A stretch of 64,000 bases of DNA from an uncultured Phycisphaerales bacterium. Its GTDB lineage: Bacteria > Planctomycetota > Phycisphaerae > Tepidisphaerales > Tepidisphaeraceae. Below, piece by piece: positions 8,871-17,348 of the stretch. The position numbers and the translations under genes were made by a program. The stretch is taken from NCBI GenBank assembly GCA_903871935.1, contig CAIQIQ010000111.1, positions 1 through 64,000 of the forward strand. Direction: 5' to 3'. Numbering within the stretch: position 1 is the stretch's first letter; every line of letters starts with the position of its first letter. The notes beneath the pieces were generated by a model. That model saw only the letters and a program-made list of their open reading frames with translations, was not told the DNA's origin and ran no database searches.

Positions 8871-9430
8871 CCCCGCGCCGTGTCACCGTCTTCTGCTCCT
8901 CCAGCGGCGATATTGATCCGCTCTATCTGCGGGCCGCCGCCGAATTGGGCGCTGCGATCGCGGGCGAGGGCTGGCAGCTTGTCTATGGTGGGAACAACCT
9001 CGGCGCCATGGGAGCACTCGCCGATGGCTGCCGCTCGGCTGGGGGCTGCGTGATCGGCGTCACGCCTCAGCTTTTTGTGGACAAGGGCTTCACCGATCAT
9101 GCCTGCCATGAGCTGATCGTGACTCCCGACATGCGTTCGCGCAAGGCAAAGATGGAAGAACTGGGCGATGCATTCGTCGCTATGCCCGGCGGCTTTGGAA
9201 CTCTGGAGGAACTCTCCGAGATCGTGGTGGGGCGAATCCTCAAATACCACGCCAAACCGGTGATCCTCTACAATGTGGCCGGCTTCTTTTCGCCGCTGGT
9301 CGAGTTCTTCGAGAAGATGATCCAGGGAAACTTTGCCAAGCCCAAGCTCCGGATGGATTACCTGGTGGCGCCGGATGTCCAGTCCGTCATCGCACACCTG
9401 AAGGGACAGTGGGGAACCACCGCGACATAG
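8867..9430 (+). CDS. LOG-family (TIGR00730) nucleoside monophosphate phosphoribohydrolase-like protein
   Basis: A 187-residue Rossmann protein with the family signatures: VYGGNNLGAMGALAD near residues 43-57, MRSRKAKMEELGDAFVAMPGG near 90-110, and PGGFGTLEE. LOG enzymes cleave the N-glycosidic bond of nucleoside 5'-monophosphates (AMP or cytokinin nucleotides). The length fits the family. It overlaps the upstream fusion gene by four bases, linking two predicted base-sugar-bond enzymes in one operon. The actual substrate in this organism is unknown. Confidence 0.85.
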   Translation: MTPRRVTVFCSSSGDIDPLYLRAAAELGAAIAGEGWQLVYGGNNLGAMGALADGCRSAGGCVIGVTPQLFVDKGFTDHACHELIVTPDMRSRKAKMEELGDAFVAMPGGFGTLEELSEIVVGRILKYHAKPVILYNVAGFFSPLVEFFEKMIQGNFAKPKLRMDYLVAPDVQSVIAHLKGQWGTTAT

Positions 9431-9462
9431 CGCGCAGCCCGCATATTATCTATTGAGAGAGT

Positions 9463-10365
9463 ATGAGATCATTGGTTCGTTATATGCGCGATGCGCGCTG
9501 GCCGCGCCAGCACGTCTGGCGTAAAGCCATCTGGCAGGCGATGGGGAATGTCGGCCTCACCGGCATGCATGTGCTTCCCGTCCACAAGAGCTGGGTGGAT
9601 TTCGCGCATTACCCGATGGCGATCCGCGGGCTGCCGGCCGGCCTCGAGGGTCGGCGGATCATCCAGATCTCCGATCTGCATTGCTCGCCGATGGTGCGTG
9701 CCAGCTATCTCTGGCAGTTCATGGACTGGATCAACGAGCTGCAGCCCGCAGTGGTCGTTGTCACCGGCGACCTGTTCATGGGCGGCCGGCGCTATGCGCA
9801 CCAGCTTGCCCATATGCTTGCCCGGCTCAAGACCAGCCATGGCGTGCTGTGCATCCTGGGCAACCACGACTACGGGCTGAATGGCAAGGCCATGGCCGAT
9901 CGCGGCGGCCGGCGCGTGGCGCATCTCCAGTCCGTGCTCGTCGAGCACGACATCCAGCTTCTCCGCAACCAGTCCTGGCGGATGCGCGGCACTGACGGGA
10001 AGGGCCTGAGCTTCGTCGGCCTCGATGATGAATGGTCCGGCCGTATGCGGCCAGATGAGGCGTTTGCCTCGGTCGATGCCCTGGATCCGGTGGTTTGTCT
10101 TGTTCACAATCCCGCCATGTGCCTGCAGCTCCTCCATTACCCATGGCAGTGGATGCTGACAGGTCATACCCATGGCCGGCAGATGGCCCAAGGCCCGGTA
10201 GGCAAGCGGCTCTTCCCCGGCAGCTATCGCCGATTCACGCATGGCTTGTACACGATCAACGGCCGGCACCTGTACGTAAACCGCGGCCTTTCCTACGGCC
10301 AGCGCCACCAGCACTGGTGCCGCCCGGAGATCACGGTGTTCGATCTGCGAGCTGCTGCTAAGTAG
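9463..10365 (+). CDS. Metallophosphoesterase (YkuE/YaeI type)
   Basis: A 300-residue calcineurin-like phosphoesterase. All metal-binding motifs are present in order: SDLHCSP near residue 71, VVVTGDLF near 103, ILGNHDYG near 132, VCLVHNPA near 211 and LTGHTHGRQ near 229. Such enzymes hydrolyse phosphodiesters or phosphomonoesters at the membrane, some acting on lipid A precursors. The N-terminal 50 residues contain no clear membrane segment. It follows the LOG gene by 32 bp and may share its transcript. Confidence 0.85.
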   Translation: MRSLVRYMRDARWPRQHVWRKAIWQAMGNVGLTGMHVLPVHKSWVDFAHYPMAIRGLPAGLEGRRIIQISDLHCSPMVRASYLWQFMDWINELQPAVVVVTGDLFMGGRRYAHQLAHMLARLKTSHGVLCILGNHDYGLNGKAMADRGGRRVAHLQSVLVEHDIQLLRNQSWRMRGTDGKGLSFVGLDDEWSGRMRPDEAFASVDALDPVVCLVHNPAMCLQLLHYPWQWMLTGHTHGRQMAQGPVGKRLFPGSYRRFTHGLYTINGRHLYVNRGLSYGQRHQHWCRPEITVFDLRAAAK

Positions 10366-10487
10366 CCCACGTGTCGCGCGTGGGTGCTTGAACCCCCGCT
10401 CGTGCATGACGGGTCCCCTCTTGGCCAGTGGGTTGCGTAGCTGTGGTTGGTGTGCCGCGGTAAACTGACATGCAGAAGGAGGCACGG

Positions 10488-11162
10488 ATGTCAGATCAGC
10501 AGCCATTGCCACCGCCGGATCCGCAAGCCATTCCTCCGGCTCAGCCACCGGTGCTGTCCTATGCCCAGGCCGGTCCCGAGCGCCCGGGCATCCTGACTGC
10601 GCTGGGCGTGCTGAGCATCGTCTTTGGTTGTCTGAGCACGCTCTTAAACCTCTGCGGCGTGTTTCAGTCGATCGCGTTTGTGGTCATGGCGCTGATGACT
10701 TCGGCCGTCCTAACCGTGCCAACGACAGGACCGGGCAATCCATTGGCCGGTCTTCCGGCCGCGCCGCTCATCCTCAATGCGGTTCTCGGAGTCGCGAGCT
10801 TCACATTAGCCATCTACCTCATCGTGTGCGGCACGATGGTGCTGCGCAACCGTGTAAGCGGCCGAAAGCACCATCTCCGCTATGCCATCCTGAAGTTCGT
10901 CGTGGCCATCCCGGCCGCTCTGGGTGAGGCGTGGTTCACCTACTCCATACAAAGCGGCATCATGGCAAAAATGCCGCCGCCAACTCCGACAGCAATCGGC
11001 CCCGGCGCCTCAGCATGGTTTAGCGGCGCCCAAGCCCTTGTCCTTGTCGTGGCCACGGCCGCCATCTGGCTTGTCGCCGCCCTGATTTACCCTACCGCCG
11101 TGCTGATCGTCATGAATCTCAAGCAGATCAAGGATTACTATGTTCACCTCATCCGTTATTGA
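10488..11162 (+). CDS. Four-helix membrane protein of unknown function
   Basis: About 224 residues: a Pro/Gln-rich cytoplasmic N terminus, then four hydrophobic segments (ILTALGVLSIVFGCLSTLLN; PLILNAVLGVASFTLAIYLI; near 135-155; ALVLVVATAAIWLVAALIY). AAGGAGG at 10476-10482 sits five bases before the ATG at 10488, which decides the start over an ATG at 10470. I do not recognise a family beyond the Pro-rich-head membrane proteins common in Planctomycetota. Confidence 0.75.
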   Translation: MSDQQPLPPPDPQAIPPAQPPVLSYAQAGPERPGILTALGVLSIVFGCLSTLLNLCGVFQSIAFVVMALMTSAVLTVPTTGPGNPLAGLPAAPLILNAVLGVASFTLAIYLIVCGTMVLRNRVSGRKHHLRYAILKFVVAIPAALGEAWFTYSIQSGIMAKMPPPTPTAIGPGASAWFSGAQALVLVVATAAIWLVAALIYPTAVLIVMNLKQIKDYYVHLIRY

Positions 11163-11239
11163 CCACTTACCCGTCCACAAGTAATCTTCGACCCCCATTG
11201 GAGCCGGGTTCTGGCTCCTAAGAATACGGAGAAAACAGC

Positions 11240-12352
11240 GTGGCTAGCAAGATTCCCCTTTCTCGCGTCTACCAGAGCGAGACAATTGATCGTCGCATCC
11301 TCGAAGTCGTCAAGACCGGCAACTACATCCTTGGACCTGAGTGCAAGGCCTTTGCCGATGAACTGGCGAAGTACATGGGCGTGAAGCACATGGTGCTCTC
11401 CAATTCGTGGACGGCCGCCGTACACCTGCTGCACCTGGCGCAGAACCTCAAGGCCGGCGATGAGATCCTCGTGCCTTCCCTGACGGCGTTCCCATCCATC
11501 GAACCGATGATCCATGTCGGCGCCAAGCCCATCTTCTGCGACATCGATGACACCTATACCATCGATCCCGAGGATGCGAAGAAGAAGATCACCAACCGCA
11601 CCGTCGGCATTCTGCCGGTCCATCTCTACGGCCGGCCGGCCAATATGGATGCGATGATGAAACTGGCGGCCGACCACGGCCTCTGGATCATCGAGGACTG
11701 TGCCCAGTGCCATGGCGCCAAGTGGAAGGGCAAGAAGGCCGGCGGCATCGCCCGGATGGCCGCCTTCAGCTTTTATCCCTCCAAGAACCTGACCGTCTAC
11801 GGCGACGGCGGCGCGGTTGCGACCGATGACCCCAAGGCCGTCGAGACGATTCAGATGCTGCAAAACCACGGTCGCCGCGAAGGTGGCAAGTACTTCCATG
11901 AAGAGGTCGGCTACAACCTCCGCTTCAACGAGATTCAGGCGGCCGTCGGCCGCGAACAGCTCAAGATGCTCGATGAACTGAACGTCGGCCGCCGCCGCGC
12001 CGCCGACTGGTATCGCCGTGAACTCGCCGGCGTCAAAGGCATCACGATGCCCCCAGAAGACAAGGGCGACGAGACCTATAGCGTCTACCACATGTTCGTC
12101 ACTCGCCTCGACAGCCACGAGAAGCGCGAGGGCCTGGCCAAGTGCCTGAAGGAGCAGGGGATCCAGACGGGTGTGCACTACCCCGTGCCCAACCATCAAC
12201 AGCCGGCCATCACCAAGCGTTACAACGACATCCCGCGTCTGCCGAAGACCGAAGACTACTGCAAGCGCATCCTGTCATTGCCGATGTTCGCAGCGCTGAC
12301 CGAACAGGAAGTCGTGACCGTCAGCAACGCAATCAAGCAGTACCTGAAATAG
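11240..12352 (+). CDS. DegT/DnrJ/EryC1/StrS sugar aminotransferase
   Basis: A 370-residue PLP enzyme of the DegT family, which transaminates or otherwise modifies nucleotide-activated keto sugars for surface glycans. Visible are the substrate-side segment TGNYILGPECKAFADELA, the DCAQ motif (IIEDCAQCHGA) that contacts the cofactor ring, and the lysine in SFYPSKNL that forms the Schiff base. The length is typical. Start is GTG with GGAGA upstream. No other glycan-synthesis gene is adjacent, so the sugar is unknown. Confidence 0.9.
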   Translation: MASKIPLSRVYQSETIDRRILEVVKTGNYILGPECKAFADELAKYMGVKHMVLSNSWTAAVHLLHLAQNLKAGDEILVPSLTAFPSIEPMIHVGAKPIFCDIDDTYTIDPEDAKKKITNRTVGILPVHLYGRPANMDAMMKLAADHGLWIIEDCAQCHGAKWKGKKAGGIARMAAFSFYPSKNLTVYGDGGAVATDDPKAVETIQMLQNHGRREGGKYFHEEVGYNLRFNEIQAAVGREQLKMLDELNVGRRRAADWYRRELAGVKGITMPPEDKGDETYSVYHMFVTRLDSHEKREGLAKCLKEQGIQTGVHYPVPNHQQPAITKRYNDIPRLPKTEDYCKRILSLPMFAALTEQEVVTVSNAIKQYLK

Positions 12353-12413
12353 CCGCGGTTCGTAGTGGGGGCGCAAGTCCCCGATGATCTCGCCTGATAA
12401 CGCGTGGTAATGC

Positions 12414-13505
12414 CTATGGCGCGGTGTACGGTCCTCCGCCGGGGTGATACCAGGCCTGTACATCCTGCCAGAAGAATGGTCTGGTGGTGAGTTGGATGTT
12501 GTCGGACGGATCGGCGAGCGTTGTGCCTCTGGGGAGCCAGAGGTCGGGGTTCGAGGCTTGTTTGTCGTCCAGGCTTTCAGCGTGGCCATCAAAGAAAACG
12601 GCATTGAGGCGATATGCGCCGGCCCCCCCGCCAGGGGTGCGCGTCCCATGGCGATAGGAGAAGATCCGCGCATCCTGCAGGCTCGTGCCGCCATTGGCGG
12701 CGAAGCGACAATAGCTCTTGGTGTTTCCGAAAAAGGCGCCGTAGTCCGCGAAGTTGTTCATCTGATGGTTGTTGTCGACGTATTGGTATGACACGCTGGG
12801 AACGTTGGGGTCATAACAGGTTGAATACTTGGCGCCGTCGGCACAGAAGATCTTCTCGCTGGTGTTGCCCACGCGGTTGATCTTGGGGAAGTAGCCGAGT
12901 GGAAGCACCCAGTAGCCGGTTGAGTAGTCATTGGCTTTAACCTTGCCTGTGAAGCCGGATCCCTGACGGTTATAGGGCAGCAGCATGAAGGCGGCCGCGG
13001 TGTTGTAGCTGAGCATCTGCCCGGCATCGATGGTGCCTGCGTAAGTGGAGGCAAGAATCCCCTGGGCGTCCGGACATTCGAAGTCAGGGATCTCGCGGTA
13101 GCGGCGCAGCAGGACATTGCCGTCGGTCGTGTCTGGCAGATCAATCCCCAGAGTGCGGGCGGCCGGCCCCATCCAGTCATACAACTCGATCGGGCTGCCT
13201 GGCGGCAGGTTGGTAGGGCTGTACAGGTCGCCGACAAAGTCGCCAGCGGCATCGGTTGACCATAGCCTGCGGCCGGTGGTATTGGCCGACCCGATGATCG
13301 CATCGCGGTTGTCGCTGGCGTAAAGCAGCATTGCCTGGCCGATGTTGCGAAGGTTGGCCAGACACTTCACATTTGATGCCGCAGCGCGAGCTTTGGACAG
13401 CACGGGCAGCAGGATCGACATCAGCATCGAGATGATGCCGATGACAACCAGCACCTCAATCAGCGTGAACGCACAACGCAAACGGCGATGGTGGGGCACG
13501 ATCAC
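12414..13505 (-). CDS. Pseudopilin-like protein with H-x9-DG motif
   Basis: A 363-residue protein with a prepilin N terminus: short basic head, then AFTLIEVLVVIGIISMLMSI, the type IV pilin/type II secretion helix with the conserved Glu five residues after the processing site. The distal part carries RHGTRTPGGGAGA then NAVFFDGHAESL, the H-x9-DG type region abundant in Planctomycetota. Start is GTG (GTGA overlap with the stop of the upstream gene) behind GAGGAGGA. Such proteins are thought to be exported pseudopilins; their individual roles are unknown. Confidence 0.85.
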   Translation of the reverse strand: MIVPHHRRLRCAFTLIEVLVVIGIISMLMSILLPVLSKARAAASNVKCLANLRNIGQAMLLYASDNRDAIIGSANTTGRRLWSTDAAGDFVGDLYSPTNLPPGSPIELYDWMGPAARTLGIDLPDTTDGNVLLRRYREIPDFECPDAQGILASTYAGTIDAGQMLSYNTAAAFMLLPYNRQGSGFTGKVKANDYSTGYWVLPLGYFPKINRVGNTSEKIFCADGAKYSTCYDPNVPSVSYQYVDNNHQMNNFADYGAFFGNTKSYCRFAANGGTSLQDARIFSYRHGTRTPGGGAGAYRLNAVFFDGHAESLDDKQASNPDLWLPRGTTLADPSDNIQLTTRPFFWQDVQAWYHPGGGPYTAP

Positions 13506-13948
13506 TCCTCCTCGAAGTGTTTATACTCCTGACGGGTTGGTGGCGGATGACCAGGTACAGGCTGCGGATTGCGAGCCCGTACAAGCCGGGCACAATCCGG
13601 ACAAAACGTGGGACCGGGTTTGCCGAGATAAGAATTCAGGAGCACGGCAACGGGCTCTTTGCGGATGTTCCCATCGCTGGTCCAGTAACAGAATTCGGCG
13701 GGATAGCCTGTATTCTTTCCGGAATGGGGCGAACGTACGGGAAGCGTCATGCCAGGCGTGATGGTCAGAGTAAACGGCTTGCCTGTCTCTGCGCACATGT
13801 ACTGGCCGCGAGTGGATGCCGCAACGGCCGGGGATGGACCAAGATAGTGAGCAACGGACCAGATGCCCAAGGCCATACCGATGACACTAGAGATCGCAAG
13901 CACCACGCGCCCGCGTGGCTGCGCCGAGGAACCGCGCCCGAAACCCAC
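13502..13948 (-). CDS. Membrane-anchored protein with Cys pairs, operon partner of the pseudopilin
   Basis: A 148-residue protein. An N-terminal membrane segment (VVLAISSVIGMALGIWSVAHYL) is followed by a domain with YMCAETGKPFTLTI and FCPDCARLV, a pattern suggesting a metal-binding ribbon. The stop overlaps the GTG start of the pseudopilin gene, so the two are translationally coupled. I do not recognise a named family, though the same pairing is characteristic of planctomycete genomes. Confidence 0.75.
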   Translation of the reverse strand: MGFGRGSSAQPRGRVVLAISSVIGMALGIWSVAHYLGPSPAVAASTRGQYMCAETGKPFTLTITPGMTLPVRSPHSGKNTGYPAEFCYWTSDGNIRKEPVAVLLNSYLGKPGPTFCPDCARLVRARNPQPVPGHPPPTRQEYKHFEEE

Positions 13949-14048
13949 GATAGATCCTCCTTACCGTTACAGGCTCAAACAAGATGGTATCAACCTGCGA
14001 TGACGATTCAAACAAAAAGCAATCAGAATCTCCAGGATACGGAGTGGA

Positions 14049-14861
14049 TCAATCGTTCCGAACGAGCGGGCAGATATCCTGGCGCGTAATGCCCGCCTGT
14101 TGTGCGTATGGCTCCAGGCAGAAAACATCGCCGATCCGGTCCAGCGAGTGGGCATCGCTGGCGAAATGGAACACGCAGCCAGCCTGCCGCGCCAGCGTGA
14201 GCATGCGCAGGAACGTCTGGTCATGATGCCCCGGCTTCTCGCCCTCGCCACAGCCGGGGAAGAAACCGCAAGTGACTTCGATCGAGACACCCAGTTCCGC
14301 AGCTCGACCAAAGCAGTCCATGAAAGCGGTGTCGCTGATGCAGGAGATGATCTCATCCGCCCGATCGCAATGCCCCACCGGCAGGAAAGGGTGAGCGATG
14401 CCCGTCGCCAGGCCCAGTTCCAGCACCTCCTTGAACCGCTGCACCATAACGGCCGCCAGATCTTCCGAGCGATGCATGCCTTCCGGGATGACGAAGCCTT
14501 TCATGTGCACGTGACTGATCGGCAGCAGCACGAAGTCCAACTGCCGGCCGACCTCCGGCGTGATCCCCGCCCGGCCGCCGCCCACATACTCGCTCTCGCA
14601 CCCAACCAGCACGCGCACGCCATGGGTCTCCTTCGGCAATTGCCGGCGGATCTCGCAGAGATGGGCAAAGTCCTGCGGCCGGTACCATTCGCTGGCCCCG
14701 GGAACGGCGCTATCCCACATATGGTCGGAAAAGCCGATGGTCTTCAATCCCGTCTCGGCCGCCCGAGCCAGAATCTTTTCCGGCACGCTCTCAGGATCAG
14801 CGCAACACGCCGACAGAACCGTATGAACGTGGATATCATGATCAACCAGCCGCTGCGCCAT
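14049..14861 (-). CDS. PHP-domain phosphatase (histidinol-phosphatase-like)
   Basis: A 270-residue metal-dependent phosphoesterase of the PHP family. Motif I is DIHVHTVLSAC near residue 9, GFSDHMWD near 43 supplies a metal-binding His, LVGCESEYVG near 85 the Glu, SHVH near 115, TGIAHPF near 155 and FASDAHSLD near 234. This is the full PHP ligand set, so the enzyme should be active; the substrate may be histidinol phosphate or another phosphomonoester. AAGGAGAG lies four bases before the ATG and a sigma-70-like promoter is visible at 14898-14925. Its promoter and first codons are duplicated at 17157-17339. Confidence 0.85.
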   Translation of the reverse strand: MAQRLVDHDIHVHTVLSACCADPESVPEKILARAAETGLKTIGFSDHMWDSAVPGASEWYRPQDFAHLCEIRRQLPKETHGVRVLVGCESEYVGGGRAGITPEVGRQLDFVLLPISHVHMKGFVIPEGMHRSEDLAAVMVQRFKEVLELGLATGIAHPFLPVGHCDRADEIISCISDTAFMDCFGRAAELGVSIEVTCGFFPGCGEGEKPGHHDQTFLRMLTLARQAGCVFHFASDAHSLDRIGDVFCLEPYAQQAGITRQDICPLVRND

Positions 14862-14932
14862 CGTCTCTCCTTGGGCTTTGCCCCGAACCGAGGATGCACC
14901 TTACGGCAGGCGGGAGCCGCGTCAAGGCTTTG
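14761..14932. repeat. Segmental duplication, copy 1 (PHP promoter and start)
   Basis: A 172-bp segment covering the first 34 codons or so of the PHP gene and its promoter is repeated in the same orientation at 17170-17339. Shared anchors include GAACCGTATGAACGT, CGCTGCGCCATCGTCTCTCC and GAGGATGCACCTTACG. Divergence of the two copies by many substitutions shows the duplication is not recent. Confidence 0.85.
14898..14925 (-). promoter_or_regulatory. Promoter of the PHP gene
   Basis: On the minus strand, TTGACG (14920-14925) is followed after 16 bases by TAAGGT (14898-14903). The same two boxes with the same spacing are kept in the duplicated copy at 17306-17333 although the spacer has changed, which supports a functional role. 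Confidence 0.5.
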
Positions 14933-15045
14933 CCGATTCCAAGAATGGACGCTGGACTACAACGCTCGAGGGCGCCGAGTGCAGATTCAGGGGAGTCAGC
15001 GTGCTCTTCCTTTTCCCCCTCCGCTTGGTTCAAATCCTCTCCAGC

Positions 15046-16329
15046 ATGAGCTTTGGATACCACCAACCGCTGACAGGATGCCGATGGCTCCTGCGCGGAA
15101 CAGCGATTACAGCGATCTTGCTGACGCTGACTGCCGCGGTTTGGGCCATGTGGTGGCACACCTCTCATCGTCGGATGGATGCGCTGATAGCCTCGCTACG
15201 GGCGAAGGGCAAGCCGGCCTCCTGGAGCGATATTCGGATTGAGGATGTGCCTGACGAGGAGAATGCTGCACTGCTCTACAAAGCAGCATGCGCTGCCAAC
15301 TCGCTCGATCCCGTTCGCAAGGCCCGGACACTTTCGCGGTCGCTCAATATCCCTCGTGACCAGATCAATCAGCGTGATGCCTATGGGTTTCCGCCACTGC
15401 CCCAGTTCGTGAACCGCTCGGTCCTTGCCAGGACCATAGCCGCGGCCGCCCTGAAGGAACACGCCGCCGGCAATGAGCGCGAAGCTGTCGAGCTTTGCCG
15501 CGATATCGAGCGCATGGCGCGATCGAGCTCCTCCGAGCCCCGGTGGCTGATCGGATCGCTCGTCGATCTGATCCTGCGGGGAATAGGGCAGAATGCGATC
15601 GAAGCAATTGCCCCGGCCATTCGCCTCAGCGATCAGGGGCTTACCCCACAGGAAGCTCGATTGTTGATCGCGCAACTGGCAGATGATCGCGAGGTTCGCC
15701 AGATCGTGGCTGAAGGCTTCCGGCGCGAGCGGTTGAACATCACCGGCATCTACGTCCACAACGCATCAGCCATCGGCGCTATTGCTCTTGCACCGTTGAT
15801 GATCGACGATCGCTGGCGAGGCGCCGTTATTCTGGAAAGGGCGGCGGACGACATCGAACGATTGCGCGCACCCGCTCCGATCTCCCCTCCTCCGGAATCA
15901 CCATTCAGCATCATCCCGCAGTTCGTCTCCCCCGGGGGTGACGTTGCATGTTTATATCTTCGCCGCCGCATGGCGGCAGCCATGATTGCAGTGCAACTCT
16001 ACCGCCACGAGCACGGCGTCTACCCCGCGCAGCTTTCCGATCTGGTTCCTGGATACCTGGTCGAAATGCCCACAGACCCCCGAGTACCTCAAGCCGCGCT
16101 GATGTATCACCTGGACGCCGATGGTACTCGGCCGATCCTCTGCATGCCCGGTGAACCATCGCCCAATCCTGCCCTCGTGTGGCAACATATTTCCGGCAAC
16201 GCAATGAAACTGCCCAATTCCATCCCCAAGACAGGTCCGGTCCTGATCGACGCCTCTATCTGGCGGGCGCCATCAAGCCAGCCAGTTGACAATGGCAAGC
16301 CAGCTCAGGCCCAGGCACCAGGGCAATAG
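15046..16329 (+). CDS. Membrane-anchored protein of unknown function
   Basis: About 427 residues from the ATG at 15046. One N-terminal membrane helix (WLLRGTAITAILLTLTAAVW) anchors a large helical domain facing outward. The C-terminal part (AAMIAVQLYRHEHGVYPAQLSDLVPGY) resembles the region of pseudopilin-like or DUF-type planctomycete proteins in which a protein repeatedly reads YxxxxGxYPxxLxxLVP. A longer frame begins at 14878 but overlaps the duplicated promoter region, so the later start is preferred. Its 3' end overlaps the convergent gene at 16273 by 57 bp. Function is not recognised. Confidence 0.7.
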   Translation: MSFGYHQPLTGCRWLLRGTAITAILLTLTAAVWAMWWHTSHRRMDALIASLRAKGKPASWSDIRIEDVPDEENAALLYKAACAANSLDPVRKARTLSRSLNIPRDQINQRDAYGFPPLPQFVNRSVLARTIAAAALKEHAAGNEREAVELCRDIERMARSSSSEPRWLIGSLVDLILRGIGQNAIEAIAPAIRLSDQGLTPQEARLLIAQLADDREVRQIVAEGFRRERLNITGIYVHNASAIGAIALAPLMIDDRWRGAVILERAADDIERLRAPAPISPPPESPFSIIPQFVSPGGDVACLYLRRRMAAAMIAVQLYRHEHGVYPAQLSDLVPGYLVEMPTDPRVPQAALMYHLDADGTRPILCMPGEPSPNPALVWQHISGNAMKLPNSIPKTGPVLIDASIWRAPSSQPVDNGKPAQAQAPGQ

Positions 16330-17160
16330 CACCAGCCACGCCGCGGTAACCACTACAAGCGCAAGCGGCCAGGCCGCAAGTGGCAGCCATCCGTCGCGTT
16401 CGGCAGTCGCCCGAGCGTGCAGAAAGAACCGCACGACTGCCCATTGCCACATGAACGCTGCCGTGGCCGGCACGCACACTGCAAAGAGTACCCCTGCGGC
16501 CGACAGCACGTTCACCGATCGAATCGTAATCGCGTACCACAGCAGAAGCACTGCCGCGACAACTATGCCCGCCATCGCGCCGCCAATGATGCTCGCGACG
16601 AGGTACTGCAATGCCCGCAGAAGCGTCATCCGGCGCTCCTGCGAGAAACGAGCGAAGCCCACCATGCGGGCCGGCAGCAGGTCCAGCGACCGCCAGAATC
16701 CCAATAGTACAGGCAACACCAGCCACCAATGCCCCATAGCGACAGACCACGGGTATACCCACTGCGCTACGACCGAGTTACTCGGCATCCTGCCACCAAA
16801 GTACGTCACTGGCCACATCCAGCAACTTGATGGCGTGTCCAGATACCCCAGCGAAGTGATCGCCCAAAGCCCCGCCGTGCAAAGCCACCGAAACGTCGCG
16901 GCCGCGCGATCGTCATCGTTCGCCGTGCAGGCCAAAACATCCGTATGAAACGTGACAAGCCGAATCGTGCCTGTGACCGCACGAACCCGGCCGATATGTT
17001 TCCGTTGAATCCAGGGAACTCGCGTCGCCGACAATTCCGCCGCGTCATACTGTTTCCCGCACTCGGGACAGCGGATTAAAGAAGCCCCCGCCTGCCCGCG
17101 CAGGTCGTAGCTGCAATTCGGGCAGTACACCTCTCGCGCTGGTCCTGCCAATCCGGTCAT
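16273..17160 (-). CDS. Polytopic membrane protein with N-terminal zinc ribbon
   Basis: About 295 residues. It begins with a CxxC...CxxC ribbon (VYCPNCSYDLRGQ ... IRCPECGKQYD) and continues with five or six hydrophobic segments, including WWLVLPVLLGFW, VASIIGGAMAGIVVAAVLLL and ALVVVTAAWLVLLPWCLGLS. The ATG at 17160 overlaps the TGA of a 37-codon fragment of a duplicated PHP gene (ATGA), so this gene now appears to be driven by a captured promoter. Function is unknown. Confidence 0.7.
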   Translation of the reverse strand: MTGLAGPAREVYCPNCSYDLRGQAGASLIRCPECGKQYDAAELSATRVPWIQRKHIGRVRAVTGTIRLVTFHTDVLACTANDDDRAAATFRWLCTAGLWAITSLGYLDTPSSCWMWPVTYFGGRMPSNSVVAQWVYPWSVAMGHWWLVLPVLLGFWRSLDLLPARMVGFARFSQERRMTLLRALQYLVASIIGGAMAGIVVAAVLLLWYAITIRSVNVLSAAGVLFAVCVPATAAFMWQWAVVRFFLHARATAERDGWLPLAAWPLALVVVTAAWLVLLPWCLGLSWLAIVNWLA

Positions 17161-17270
17161 GCGACCCCCGCCCGAGCCACGATCTTCTCCGGCACGCTCT
17201 CGAGATCCGCGCAGCACGCCGCCAGAACCGTATGAACGTAGGTATCGTGATCAACCACCCGCTGCGCCAT
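17157..17270 (-). pseudogene. 5' fragment of a duplicated PHP phosphatase gene
   Basis: Thirty-seven codons beginning MAQRVVDHDTYVHTVL correspond to the start of the PHP protein at 14049-14861 (MAQRLVDHDIHVHTVL). Similarity runs through ESVPEKIVARA and then ends in TGA overlapping the ATG of the next gene. It lacks all but the first metal-binding motif and cannot encode an enzyme. GGAGAG is retained before the ATG, so it is probably still translated as a short leader peptide. Confidence 0.8.
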
Positions 17271-17339
17271 CGTCTCTCCGTGGGCTATGCCCTTAGCGAG
17301 GATGCACCTTACGACCGGCAGGACCCGCGTCAAGGCTTG
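17170..17339. repeat. Segmental duplication, copy 2
   Basis: Direct repeat of 14761-14932, in the same orientation, now lying between the zinc-ribbon membrane gene and the 3' end of the DUF4143 gene. It carries the promoter boxes, the Shine-Dalgarno sequence and the gene start. Confidence 0.85.
17306..17333 (-). promoter_or_regulatory. Duplicated promoter ahead of the zinc-ribbon membrane gene
   Basis: TTGACG (17328-17333) and TAAGGT (17306-17311) on the minus strand are 16 bases apart, exactly as in the parental copy. The first full gene downstream is 16273-17160. Confidence 0.5.
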
Positions 17340-17348
17340 GGGGCAGCT

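Noticed and set aside
14878-15045. Longer N terminus for the membrane protein at 15046
   Set aside because: It overlaps the PHP promoter and the duplicated segment and adds a non-membrane, Arg-rich head.
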